A DNA stretch of 64,000 bases from Streptomyces cacaoi. GTDB lineage: Bacteria > Actinomycetota > Actinomycetes > Streptomycetales > Streptomycetaceae. The position numbers and the translations under genes were made by a program. The notes below the pieces were generated by a model that did no database searches, was not told where the DNA came from, and worked only from the letters and a program-made list of their open reading frames with translations. The stretch lies in NCBI RefSeq assembly GCF_006539165.1, contig NZ_BJMM01000019.1, positions 97,785 through 161,784 of the forward strand. The letters run 5' to 3'. Below are positions 50,265 through 57,760 of the stretch, in pieces; positions within the stretch are counted from its first letter, which is position 1; every line of letters starts with the position of its first letter.

Positions 50265-51053
50265 ATGGATCTCGGCCTCGCCGACCACGCGTTCCTGGTC
50301 ACCGGGGGCAGCTCCGGTGTCGGGCTGGCCACCGTCCGTGCCCTGCTCGACGAGGGCGCGGGCGTCGCCACCTGCGGCCGGGACGCCGAGCGGCTCGACG
50401 CCGCCGCCCAGCGTCTCGACGCCGCGCCCGGCCGGCTGTTCACCGGCGTGTGCGACGTCCGCGACGCCGGCCAGATGTGCGCGTTCACCGAGCGGGCCGC
50501 CGCACACTTCGGCCGGCTGGACGGGCTGGTCAACAACGCCGGACGCTCCCGGATGCAGCGCCTGGACGAGACGACGGCGGACGACTGGCGCGACGAGCTG
50601 GAGCTGAAGTTCGCCGGTGTCCTCAACCCGCTCGCCGCCGCGCGGGAGCATCTGCGCGCGGCGCCGGCGCCCGCCGTCGTCAACATCAACGCCGTCCTCG
50701 CCAAGCAGCCCGAGCCCCGGCTGATCGCGACGGGCGCCGCCCGCGCCGGTGTCCTCAACCTCTCCGCCGCCCTCGCCACCGAGCTGGCGCCCGAGCGGAT
50801 CCGCGTCAACTCCGTGTGCTTGGGCCTGATCGACACCGGCCAGTGGACCCGGCGGCACGCCGCCGCCGGCACGGCGCTGAGCTACCAGGAGTGGCAGCGC
50901 GAACTCGCCGCCGACCGCGGTATCGCGCTGGGCCGCCTCGGCCGGGCCGAGGAAGTGGCGTACGCCGTCGTCGCGCTGCTCTCGCCGCGCGCTTCCTACA
51001 TCACCGGAACCAGCATCGACGTCTGCGGCGGAGTCGGCCGCGGCATCCTGTGA
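50265..51053 (+). CDS. SDR-family protein without the catalytic Ser-Tyr-Lys
   Basis: A 262-residue Rossmann protein. The cofactor motif TGGSSGVGLATVRALLDEG (13-31), NNAG (90-93) and the C-terminal SYITGTSIDVCGGVGRGIL are kept. The catalytic positions are not: in VNINAVLAKQPEPRLIATGAAR the Ser, Tyr and Lys positions hold A143, T156 and R160. The fold and NAD site therefore seem intact while the usual chemistry is lost, so it may use another mechanism or act as a binding partner. It is followed after 10 bases by the ThDP-enzyme gene. Confidence 0.88.
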   Translation: MDLGLADHAFLVTGGSSGVGLATVRALLDEGAGVATCGRDAERLDAAAQRLDAAPGRLFTGVCDVRDAGQMCAFTERAAAHFGRLDGLVNNAGRSRMQRLDETTADDWRDELELKFAGVLNPLAAAREHLRAAPAPAVVNINAVLAKQPEPRLIATGAARAGVLNLSAALATELAPERIRVNSVCLGLIDTGQWTRRHAAAGTALSYQEWQRELAADRGIALGRLGRAEEVAYAVVALLSPRASYITGTSIDVCGGVGRGIL

Positions 51054-51063
51054 GGAGCCCGAA

Positions 51064-52689
51064 ATGCAGTACGCCGACGGAGGCGAACTCCTCGTCGCGC
51101 ATCTGAAGGACATCGGCGTCGACACCGTCTTCGGCATCGTGTCCGTCCACAATCTGCCGCTCGTCGAGGCCGTCGACCGGCATCTGCGGTTCGTGCCCGT
51201 CCGGCACGAGGCCACCGCCGTCAACGCGGCCGACGCGCACGGGCGGGCCCGCGGCGGCATCGGCTGCGCCCTGACCTCCACCGGGACGGGCGCCGGCAAC
51301 GCCGCCGGGTCGCTCATCGAGGCGCTGGCGGCCGGCGCGGCCGTCCTGCACGTCACCGGCCAGATCGAGACCGCCCATCTGGGGCGCGGGCGCGGCTTCA
51401 TCCACGAGACGCCGGACCAGCTCGGCATGCTCACCGCCGTCTCCCGGTACGCCGCGACCGTCCCCACCGCACGGGACGCCGGACGGCTGCTGCGCGCCGC
51501 CACCGCCGCCGCGCTGACCGCGCCCGGCGGCCCCGCCAGCCTGGAGTGGCCCGTCGATCTCCAGTACGCGGCCCAGACCGACCGGGGCGAACAGCCGTCC
51601 CGTACACCGCTGCCCGTGCCCGACCCCGGTCAACTCGACGCCGCGCGCCGCCTGTTGGCCGGTGCGCGCCGCCCGCTGATCTGGGCCGGGGGCGGCGCGG
51701 CCGGCGCCCGTGCCGAGCTGGGCACGCTGCTGACCGCCACCGGCGGCGGCCTGCTCACCTCCAACGCGGGCCGCGGCGCCGTCCCCGAGGACCACCCGCG
51801 CGTCGTCGGCAACTTCGCCACCGCCCCGGCCGCCCGCGCTCTGCTCGCCGACGCCGATGTCCTGGTCAGCGTGGGCACCCACTTCCGCTCCAACGAGACC
51901 GCCGACTACACCCTGGGCCTGCCCTCGGCGCACATCCAGGTGGACGTCGACGAGGCGGCGCTCGGCCGCGCCTACCCGGCCCGGCACACCCTGCACGGCG
52001 ACGCCGCGGCCGTACTGCCCGAACTGGCCGGCGCCGCCGCACCGGCCGAACCGGGCTGGGGCGAGCGCGTCACCGCCGTCCGTGCCGAGGTGCGCGCCGC
52101 GCTGCACGAGTCCATCGGCCCGCAGGCGGCGATCTGCGACGCGCTCGCCGCGCTCCTGCCCCGGGACGCCGTCGTCGCCCGCGACGTCACCATCCCCTCC
52201 TCGTCCTGGGGCAACCGGCTGCTGCCCGTTCACGACCCGCGCGCCAACGTCTTCCCGCGCGGCGGCGGCATAGGCCAGGGCCTCGGCATGGGCATCGGCG
52301 CCGCGCTCGCCCGCCCCGGCCGCCCCACCGTCGTCATCGCGGGCGACGGCGGCCTCGCCGTCCACCTCGGCGAGCTGCTCACCCTCGCCCAGGAGCGGCC
52401 CCGGCTGACCCTGCTCGTCTTCGACGACGGCGGCTACGGCGTGCTGCGCAACATGCAGGACGCACACCGCACCCGCCGCAGCGGAGTCGACCTGGGCGGC
52501 CCCGACTTCGCCGCGCTGGCCGCCGCCTGCGGGCTGCCGCACTCCCGTATCGCCGACGCCGCCGAGGCCGAGGCCGTGCTGGCCGACGCGCTCGCCCTGG
52601 ACGGCCCCTGCCTCGTGGAGATCGACCTGGCCGCGCTCGGCCCCATGAAGAACCCCTTCACCCCGCCCGTCACGATCCCCGCCGCGTAA
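51064..52689 (+). CDS. thiamine-diphosphate-dependent enzyme, decarboxylase/lyase type
   Basis: A 541-residue three-domain ThDP enzyme. The proton-relay Glu is E49 in VRHEATAVNA; the central domain spans about 185-325; the cofactor motif is GDGG at 427-430 with DDGGYG near 454 in place of the usual NN. It resembles acetolactate-synthase-like and benzoylformate-decarboxylase-like enzymes. In the island it could decarboxylate an aromatic 2-oxo acid or split a C-C bond. Substrate unresolved. AGGAGCCCGAA lies before the ATG. Confidence 0.9.
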   Translation: MQYADGGELLVAHLKDIGVDTVFGIVSVHNLPLVEAVDRHLRFVPVRHEATAVNAADAHGRARGGIGCALTSTGTGAGNAAGSLIEALAAGAAVLHVTGQIETAHLGRGRGFIHETPDQLGMLTAVSRYAATVPTARDAGRLLRAATAAALTAPGGPASLEWPVDLQYAAQTDRGEQPSRTPLPVPDPGQLDAARRLLAGARRPLIWAGGGAAGARAELGTLLTATGGGLLTSNAGRGAVPEDHPRVVGNFATAPAARALLADADVLVSVGTHFRSNETADYTLGLPSAHIQVDVDEAALGRAYPARHTLHGDAAAVLPELAGAAAPAEPGWGERVTAVRAEVRAALHESIGPQAAICDALAALLPRDAVVARDVTIPSSSWGNRLLPVHDPRANVFPRGGGIGQGLGMGIGAALARPGRPTVVIAGDGGLAVHLGELLTLAQERPRLTLLVFDDGGYGVLRNMQDAHRTRRSGVDLGGPDFAALAAACGLPHSRIADAAEAEAVLADALALDGPCLVEIDLAALGPMKNPFTPPVTIPAA

Positions 52690-52703
52690 AGGGGGAACGC
52701 GCC

Positions 52704-53651
52704 ATGACCGACACCGCGGAGCACGAACTCGACCTGCTGGTGCACCGGATGACCTGGGAGGCGGACGGCGTGCTGGCCGTCGAACTCGTCCACCCGCAGG
52801 GCAAACCGCTGCCCGCCTGGACGCCCGGCGCCCACATCGACCTGCACACCGGCGGCCACATCCGCCAGTACAGCCTGTGCGGCGACCCGGCCGACACCGG
52901 CAGCTACCGGCTGGGCGTCCTCGACGAGCCCGCCTCGCGCGGCGGGTCCCGGCACATCCACACCCGGCTGCGGCCCGGCCGGCGCGTCCGGGCGGCCGGG
53001 CCGCGCAACCGGTTCGAGCTGGAGCCCGCCGCCTCGTATGTCTTCCTCGCCGGCGGCATCGGCATCACGCCCCTGCTGCCCATGGCCCACCGGGCCGCGC
53101 GGGACGGCATCCCCTACCGGCTGGTGCACGGCGGACGCAGCCGCGCCTCGATGGCCTTCGGCGCCGAGCTGGCCGCGCTCACCGGCGGCGAGGTGACGCG
53201 CGTCCCGCAGGACGAACAGGGCCACCCCGACCTCGGCGCCGCCCTGCACGGCCTGCCGCCCGACGCCCTCGTCTACTGCTGCGGGCCCGCGCCGCTCCTC
53301 GACGCCGTCGAACAGCTCTGCCCCGCCGGGCAGTTGCGCACCGAGCGGTTCGCCGCCCCGCCCGCCGGCCGGCCGGACACCGGCACCTCCTTCGAGGTGG
53401 AGTGCCGCTCCTCCGGCATCACCCTCACGGTGGACGCCGGCACCTCCGTCCTGGAGGCCGCCGAACGCGCCGGGCTGGCCGTCCCCTCCTCCTGCCGGGA
53501 CGGGATCTGCGGCACCTGCGAGACCCGCGTCCTGGCCGGCACACCCGACCACCGCGACTGCCTGCTCAGCGAGGCCGAACAGGCCGCCGGCGACACGATG
53601 ATGATCTGCGTCTCGCGCTGCGCCTCCGACCGCCTCGTCCTCGATCTGTGA
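52704..53651 (+). CDS. Rieske-oxygenase reductase, PDR/VanB type
   Basis: A 315-residue electron-transfer protein. An FMN-binding barrel (WTPGAHIDLHTGGHIRQYSLCGDP, residues 35-58) is followed by the NAD domain (FLAGGIGITPLLPMAHRA and YCCGPAPLLDAVEQLC) and a plant-type [2Fe-2S] domain with C264, C269, C272 and C302 (CRDGICGTCE; MMICVSRC). This layout is that of phthalate-dioxygenase-reductase and VanB. It passes electrons from NADH to the Rieske oxygenase two genes downstream. GGGGGAACGC precedes the ATG. Confidence 0.95.
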   Translation: MTDTAEHELDLLVHRMTWEADGVLAVELVHPQGKPLPAWTPGAHIDLHTGGHIRQYSLCGDPADTGSYRLGVLDEPASRGGSRHIHTRLRPGRRVRAAGPRNRFELEPAASYVFLAGGIGITPLLPMAHRAARDGIPYRLVHGGRSRASMAFGAELAALTGGEVTRVPQDEQGHPDLGAALHGLPPDALVYCCGPAPLLDAVEQLCPAGQLRTERFAAPPAGRPDTGTSFEVECRSSGITLTVDAGTSVLEAAERAGLAVPSSCRDGICGTCETRVLAGTPDHRDCLLSEAEQAAGDTMMICVSRCASDRLVLDL

Positions 53652-53761
53652 CACCGGCGCACGCGACCACCGCCGGACCGGCGACCGCCGCACCCCGCCG
53701 CCTCCCCAACAAGCCCTGGAACACGCGCACTTCACCGCGACGCGACCGTACGGAGAACGCC

Positions 53762-53992
53762 ATGCAGCCCACCGGAACCCCGCCCTACCTGGACCCGCAC
53801 CAGACCCGCCGCCACGCGCCCACCCCCTACGAGCTGAAGCTCGCCCGCACCCTGGAGGAGATTTTCACCGAGGACGGCCACACCCTCGACGACGTCGTCG
53901 CCGGGCTCAACGCCCGGCAGGTCCGCACCCCCGACGGCCGGCCCTGGACCGAGGAGTCCTTCCGCGCCGAGATGCACCGCCTCGGTGCCTGA
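53762..53992 (+). CDS. small recombinase-like helix-turn-helix protein
   Basis: A 76-residue protein: MQPTGTPPYLDPHQTRRHAPTPYELKLARTLEEIFTEDGHTLDDVVAGLN, then ARQVRTPDGRPWTEESFRAEMHRLGA. The second half has the look of the HTH found at the end of serine recombinases (GRPWT-x-SFRAEMHRLG), but no catalytic domain exists. Small proteins of this type occur between reductase and Rieske oxygenase genes in other catabolic loci, so it is probably an accessory of the oxygenase rather than a mobile-element remnant. GGAGAACGCC precedes the ATG. Confidence 0.8.
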   Translation: MQPTGTPPYLDPHQTRRHAPTPYELKLARTLEEIFTEDGHTLDDVVAGLNARQVRTPDGRPWTEESFRAEMHRLGA

Positions 53993-54094
53993 ACACGCCG
54001 GGCGGCCCGGGCGGCCCGAGCACGCCGCGCAGCCCGGGCACGCCGAGAAAACCGGGAACCGGAACCCCGAGACCCCCGACCGAGGAAGCCGCAC

Positions 54095-55117
54095 ATGACT
54101 CTCTCCACCAAGGACTCAGCCGAGCACATCCACGCCAACGGCCTGCGCAACCAGTGGCATCCGGTGGTGCCCTCCCGGTTCGTCGAGCCCGGTGCCCTGC
54201 GCCGGGTCACCGCGCTCGGCGAGCAGTGGCTGCTGTTCCGCCGGGCGGACGGCACGCTCTCGATGCTCGCCGACCGCTGCCCGCACCGGGGCGCGCCCCT
54301 GTCCCTCGGCAAACACCTGGGCGACCGGATCGCCTGCTGGTACCACGGCGTCGAGGTCGACGGCGGTGGCACGGTCACCTCCGTGCCCGGCCTGCCCGGC
54401 TGCAATCTGGAGGGCAAGACCCTCGTCACCTCGCTGCCCGTGCGGGAGGCCGGCGGCGCCGTGCTGGCCTGGTTCGGCGACGAGGAACACCCCGAGCCCG
54501 GCGAGCTGACCCTGCCGGAGCCGCTCACCGACCCGGAGATCTCCGCGCTGCTGTGCTACGCCGAGTGGAACGTGCCCTGGCGCTACGCCATGGAGAATCT
54601 GCTCGACCCGATGCACGGCGCCTTCCTGCACCGCGACTCGCACACGATGTACGACGGGGACACCACCGCCAAGTTCCGCATCAGGGAGACCGAGCGGGGC
54701 TACTTCTTCGAGAAGACCGACCAGCGCGGCGTCAACTTCGACTGGGTCGAGCTGTGCCGCACCGGCGTCGACTGGGTGGACCTGTCCATTCCCTATCCGC
54801 CCTCCGCGGGGCCGGGCGGGCCCTTCGGCATCGTCGGGATGGTCTGCCCCGTCGACGCCGGGCGCACGGGCGTCTTCTTCTGGCGCTACCGCAAGGTCTC
54901 CGGCTGGCAGCGCGACACCTGGCACTTCCTGTACCGCACCCTCATCGAGGAGCGCCACTGGGAGGTGCTGGAGCAGGACCGCGTCATGCTGGAGGCCATG
55001 CCCGCCGACGCCGACCAGCGGGAGAACCTCTACCAGCACGACCTGGGTGTCGTCCGGCTCAGGCGGCTCTACCGGGGCCTGGCCGAGCAGCAGTCGGCGG
55101 CCGGGAGCGCCGGCTGA
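54095..55117 (+). CDS. Rieske non-haem iron oxygenase
   Basis: A 340-residue oxygenase subunit. The Rieske centre has C62, H64, C81 and H84 (CPHRGAPLS; CWYHG). The catalytic iron site is ENLLDPMHGAFLH with D171, H174 and H179. Length and layout are like VanA and other single-component oxygenases that demethylate or hydroxylate aromatic acids. With the VanB-type reductase it forms a two-component system that adds O2 to the island's substrate. It is the last gene of the operon and ends before a double hairpin. Confidence 0.95.
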   Translation: MTLSTKDSAEHIHANGLRNQWHPVVPSRFVEPGALRRVTALGEQWLLFRRADGTLSMLADRCPHRGAPLSLGKHLGDRIACWYHGVEVDGGGTVTSVPGLPGCNLEGKTLVTSLPVREAGGAVLAWFGDEEHPEPGELTLPEPLTDPEISALLCYAEWNVPWRYAMENLLDPMHGAFLHRDSHTMYDGDTTAKFRIRETERGYFFEKTDQRGVNFDWVELCRTGVDWVDLSIPYPPSAGPGGPFGIVGMVCPVDAGRTGVFFWRYRKVSGWQRDTWHFLYRTLIEERHWEVLEQDRVMLEAMPADADQRENLYQHDLGVVRLRRLYRGLAEQQSAAGSAG

Positions 55118-55142
55118 GGAGCGGCGCACCCGCCTTCGGCCG

Positions 55143-55230
55143 CGGCCCCGCGTCCGGCAGGTGCCGGGTGCGGGGCCGGGCGCTGTGGCGCCGTGCGCGG
55201 AGCCGGGCCCGTGCGGCGGCGTTGCACGGG
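55143..55230. terminator. two hairpins between converging genes
   Basis: The first hairpin (55143-55178) pairs CGGCCCCGC with GCGGGGCCG and, after a small GT/GT bulge, CCGGC with GCCGG around a 4-base loop. A second (55208-55230) pairs CCCGTGC with GCACGGG. They separate the Rieske and MarR genes and can serve both strands. Confidence 0.75.
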
Positions 55231-55260
55231 GCGGGCCCGCGCGGCGGGCCGGTGCCCGGT

Positions 55261-55809
55261 TCACTCCGGTGCGTCGTCGTCCTCCGGCAGTTCGTCCGAC
55301 TCGACGATGGAGCGCTCCAAATGTGAGAGCAGCCGGGCGAGTTGGCGCTGCTGTGCCGGGCTGAGGCCGGTGAGCATCCGGCGTTCGTTCTCCAGGTGTT
55401 CCGCGAACACCTCGTCCACGGTGGCCAGTCCCCGCTCGGTCAGCCGGGAGTAGACGACCCTGCGGTCCTCCGAGTCCCGCTCCCGCACCAGCAGGCCCTC
55501 CTTCTCCAGCCGGTCGAGCCGCAGCGTGATCCCGGCCGAGGAGACCAGCCCGCTGGCCGCGAGCTGCCCGGCGGTGAGCCGGTAGGGCTCCCCGGCCCGG
55601 CGCAGCGCGGTCAGCACGTCGAAGCCCGCGAGGGACAGCCCGTGCCGCTCGATCTGTGCGGTGAGCCGCGACTGGTAGTGGAGGTAGGCGCGGTGCAGCC
55701 GGGCCAGCACCTCCAGCGGGCTGGTCTCCAGCTCGGGCCGCTCGCGCGCCCAGTCCTCGACTATGCGCGCCACCGCGTCGGGCCCCCTCGTCGACCTGCG
55801 CTGCCCCAT
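55261..55809 (-). CDS. MarR-family regulator of the aromatic island
   Basis: A 182-residue winged-helix regulator. The core is LTAQIERHGLSLAGFDVLTALRRAGEPYRLTAGQLAASGLVSSAGITLRLDRLEKEGLLVRERDSEDRRVVYSRLTERG, with the wing at DSEDRRVV; the C-terminus is acidic (ESDELPEDDDAPE). The ATG at 55809 follows AGGGGAG. It converges on the oxygenase operon and is the only regulator at this end, so it probably represses the island and itself through the three similar 16-bp sites. The inducer is likely the aromatic substrate or an intermediate. Confidence 0.92.
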   Translation of the reverse strand: MGQRRSTRGPDAVARIVEDWARERPELETSPLEVLARLHRAYLHYQSRLTAQIERHGLSLAGFDVLTALRRAGEPYRLTAGQLAASGLVSSAGITLRLDRLEKEGLLVRERDSEDRRVVYSRLTERGLATVDEVFAEHLENERRMLTGLSPAQQRQLARLLSHLERSIVESDELPEDDDAPE

Positions 55810-55893
55810 CTGCTCCCCTTGGTCGGTCCTGCCGCGTTCCACCGGCTGCCGGATCCCGGAACCGGAACGACGCGCGTTCCGGGATCCGCGGAA

Positions 55894-55909
55894 ACTTTAG
55901 CCATGAGCT
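55894..55909. promoter_or_regulatory. operator-like site upstream of the marR-type gene
   Basis: ACTTTAGCCATGAGCT (plus strand) aligns with the sites at 44184 and 44285 over 16 bases, with 9 invariant positions. It lies 85 bases before the MarR start, and TAAAGT on the minus strand may be that gene's -10 box. Confidence 0.5.
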
Positions 55910-55965
55910 ATCGCCGGGCGGCCGGGCAGGCGCCGGAACAGGGGACCGGGGGAGGGGCGGCGGCG

Positions 55966-56550
55966 TCAGAGCGCGCCCGTGCCGGGTTCCAGGCCGGCGG
56001 CGGCCAGCCGGGTGCGGATACGCCGCCGGGCACGGTGCAGCCGGCTCATGACGGTGCCCTCCGGCACGTCGAGGAGCCGGGCGGCCTCCGCGTAGCTGAG
56101 CCCGCCGATGTCGACGAGGCGCACCACCTGCCGGTGTTTCTCGGGCAGTTCGTCCAGCGCGGCGTCCACGGCGTGGTCGAAGCTTCCGCCCACCACGAGG
56201 TCCTCGGGGGAGGCGACGCTGCCCGGCGAGTCGATCCGCCCGGCCGAGGCGAGCCGGTCGAGATCGGCGTCGGGGTCGTCCAGCAGGTGCGGACGGCGGC
56301 GCCGGTGCCGGTTGCGCTCCGCCCTGCGCATGATCGTCAGCAGCCAGGCGCGTGGATGCCGGCCGTCGAACCGGTCGATCGCCTTGTACGCGCGCAGCAG
56401 TGTGTCCTGGGCCAGGTCCTGGGCGTCGGCGGGCTGCGCGGTCAGGGTCATGGCCACCCGCAGCAGCACGTCCACCTCCGGCAGCACGTACCGCGCGAAC
56501 GCCGCGTCCCGGCCGCCCTGCGTGTCCCGCGCGGCCGGCGGCCGCACCAC
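55966..56550 (-). CDS. ECF-type RNA polymerase sigma factor
   Basis: A 194-residue sigma factor with regions 2 and 4 only. Region 2 is VLLRVAMTLTAQPADAQDLAQDTLLRAYKAIDRFDGRHPRAWLLTIMRR, region 4 is VDAALDELPEKHRQVVRLVDIGGLSYAEAARLLDVPEGTVMSRLHRARRRIR. The start is a GTG; GGAGG lies before both 56550 and an alternative at 56562. No anti-sigma gene adjoins, unlike most ECF factors, and the gene follows egtD by 226 bases on the same strand, so it may respond to redox state together with ergothioneine synthesis. Confidence 0.92.
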   Translation of the reverse strand: MVRPPAARDTQGGRDAAFARYVLPEVDVLLRVAMTLTAQPADAQDLAQDTLLRAYKAIDRFDGRHPRAWLLTIMRRAERNRHRRRRPHLLDDPDADLDRLASAGRIDSPGSVASPEDLVVGGSFDHAVDAALDELPEKHRQVVRLVDIGGLSYAEAARLLDVPEGTVMSRLHRARRRIRTRLAAAGLEPGTGAL

Positions 56551-56776
56551 TGTGTCCTCCACGCGGTCCTCCACGCACCGGAAAACGTTGCTCCGCTCCT
56601 GGTGTTGCGCCGCACGCGCCGCCGGCCGGGCGCGCCCCGCGCGGACGCCCCCGCGTGCGACGGCGGCGCGCCGCGGGCCCGCGCCCGCCGTACACCGCCT
56701 CCGGGCCCGCCGGGCCCGGCCTGGGGACGGCGGGCGGTGGCCGGGCCCGTCCCGCCGCCCGGAGGGGGCCGCAGGA

Positions 56777-57760
56777 TCAGTCCGGCACGGCCAGCGCGAC
56801 GGCGAACCGCTGCTCCCGGTCGGTCCACCACTGCCGCACGGCGAACCCGGCCCGGCGCAGCTCGGCGGTGAGCCCGGCGCGGCGGAACTTCGCCGAGGTC
56901 TCGGTGCGCAGCTCCTCGCCGGCCGCGAAGTCCACGGTGAGATCGAGCGGGGGGAACTTGACGGTCTGCGCGGTGCGGGAGCGCAGCCGCATCTCGACGC
57001 GTTCGTGCTCGGCGTCCCACACCGCGCGGTGGTCGAAGGAGCCCGGGTCGAAGTCGGCGTCCAGCTCGCGGTTGAGGACGTGCAGCACATTGCGGTTGAA
57101 CTCGGCGGTGACGCCCTCGCCGTCGTCGTAGGCCGGCAGCAGCTCACCGACGGGTTTGACGAGGTCGGCGCCCAGCAACAGGGCGTCGCCCGGGGCGAGT
57201 TCGGCACGCAGCGCGGCGTGGAAGGCGGCACGCTGCGGCGGGCCCAGATTGCCGAGGGTCGAGCCGAGGAACGCCACCAGGCGGGGGCCCGGCGCATCGG
57301 CGGGCAGCGCCGGGTCGGTCTCGAAGTCGGTGACGGTTCCCGAGACGCGCAGCCCCGGGTAGGCGCGGCACAGCCGCTCACCGGCGTCCCGCAGCGCGGA
57401 GGCGGAGACATCGACGGGGACGTACCGCTCGGGCGCACCGCGGTCCGCCGCCCGGAACGCGTCGAGCAGCAGCCGGGTCTTGCGTGAGGCGCCGGAGCCC
57501 AGCTCGACGAGGGTGCGGGCGCCGGTGAGCCGGACGATGTCGGCGGCGTGCCGGGCGAGGATGCCGTGCTCGGCGCGGGTGAGGTAGTACTCCGGCAGGG
57601 CGGTGATGGCCTCGAACAGCCCATCGCCCCGCGCGTCGTAGAACCACTTGGGCGGCAGGGTCTTCGGCGTCGCGGTGAGCCCGGCCAGCACATCGGCACG
57701 CAGGGTGGTGGCGAAGTGGCCGTCGGGCAGCCGGTGGGTGAGGGTGAAGCGGCCCGTCAT
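56777..57760 (-). CDS. egtD: L-histidine N-alpha-methyltransferase
   Basis: A 327-residue SAM-dependent enzyme that trimethylates histidine to hercynine, the first step of ergothioneine synthesis. Family motifs are LPPKWFYDARGDGLFEAITALPEYYLTRAE (about 35-64), the SAM loop LVELGSGASRKTRLLLDAF, the acidic YVPVDVSASAL, and FLGSTLGNLGPPQR. NRNVLHVLNREL supplies substrate-binding residues. The ATG overlaps the egtC stop (ATGA). It is the last egt gene; a separate sigma-factor gene follows. Confidence 0.96.
   Translation of the reverse strand: MTGRFTLTHRLPDGHFATTLRADVLAGLTATPKTLPPKWFYDARGDGLFEAITALPEYYLTRAEHGILARHAADIVRLTGARTLVELGSGASRKTRLLLDAFRAADRGAPERYVPVDVSASALRDAGERLCRAYPGLRVSGTVTDFETDPALPADAPGPRLVAFLGSTLGNLGPPQRAAFHAALRAELAPGDALLLGADLVKPVGELLPAYDDGEGVTAEFNRNVLHVLNRELDADFDPGSFDHRAVWDAEHERVEMRLRSRTAQTVKFPPLDLTVDFAAGEELRTETSAKFRRAGLTAELRRAGFAVRQWWTDREQRFAVALAVPD

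Noticed and set aside
53762..53992. Remnant of a serine recombinase or mobile element
   Set aside because: The gene has its own start and ribosome site, fits the operon spacing and has no other recombinase remains or terminal repeats around it.
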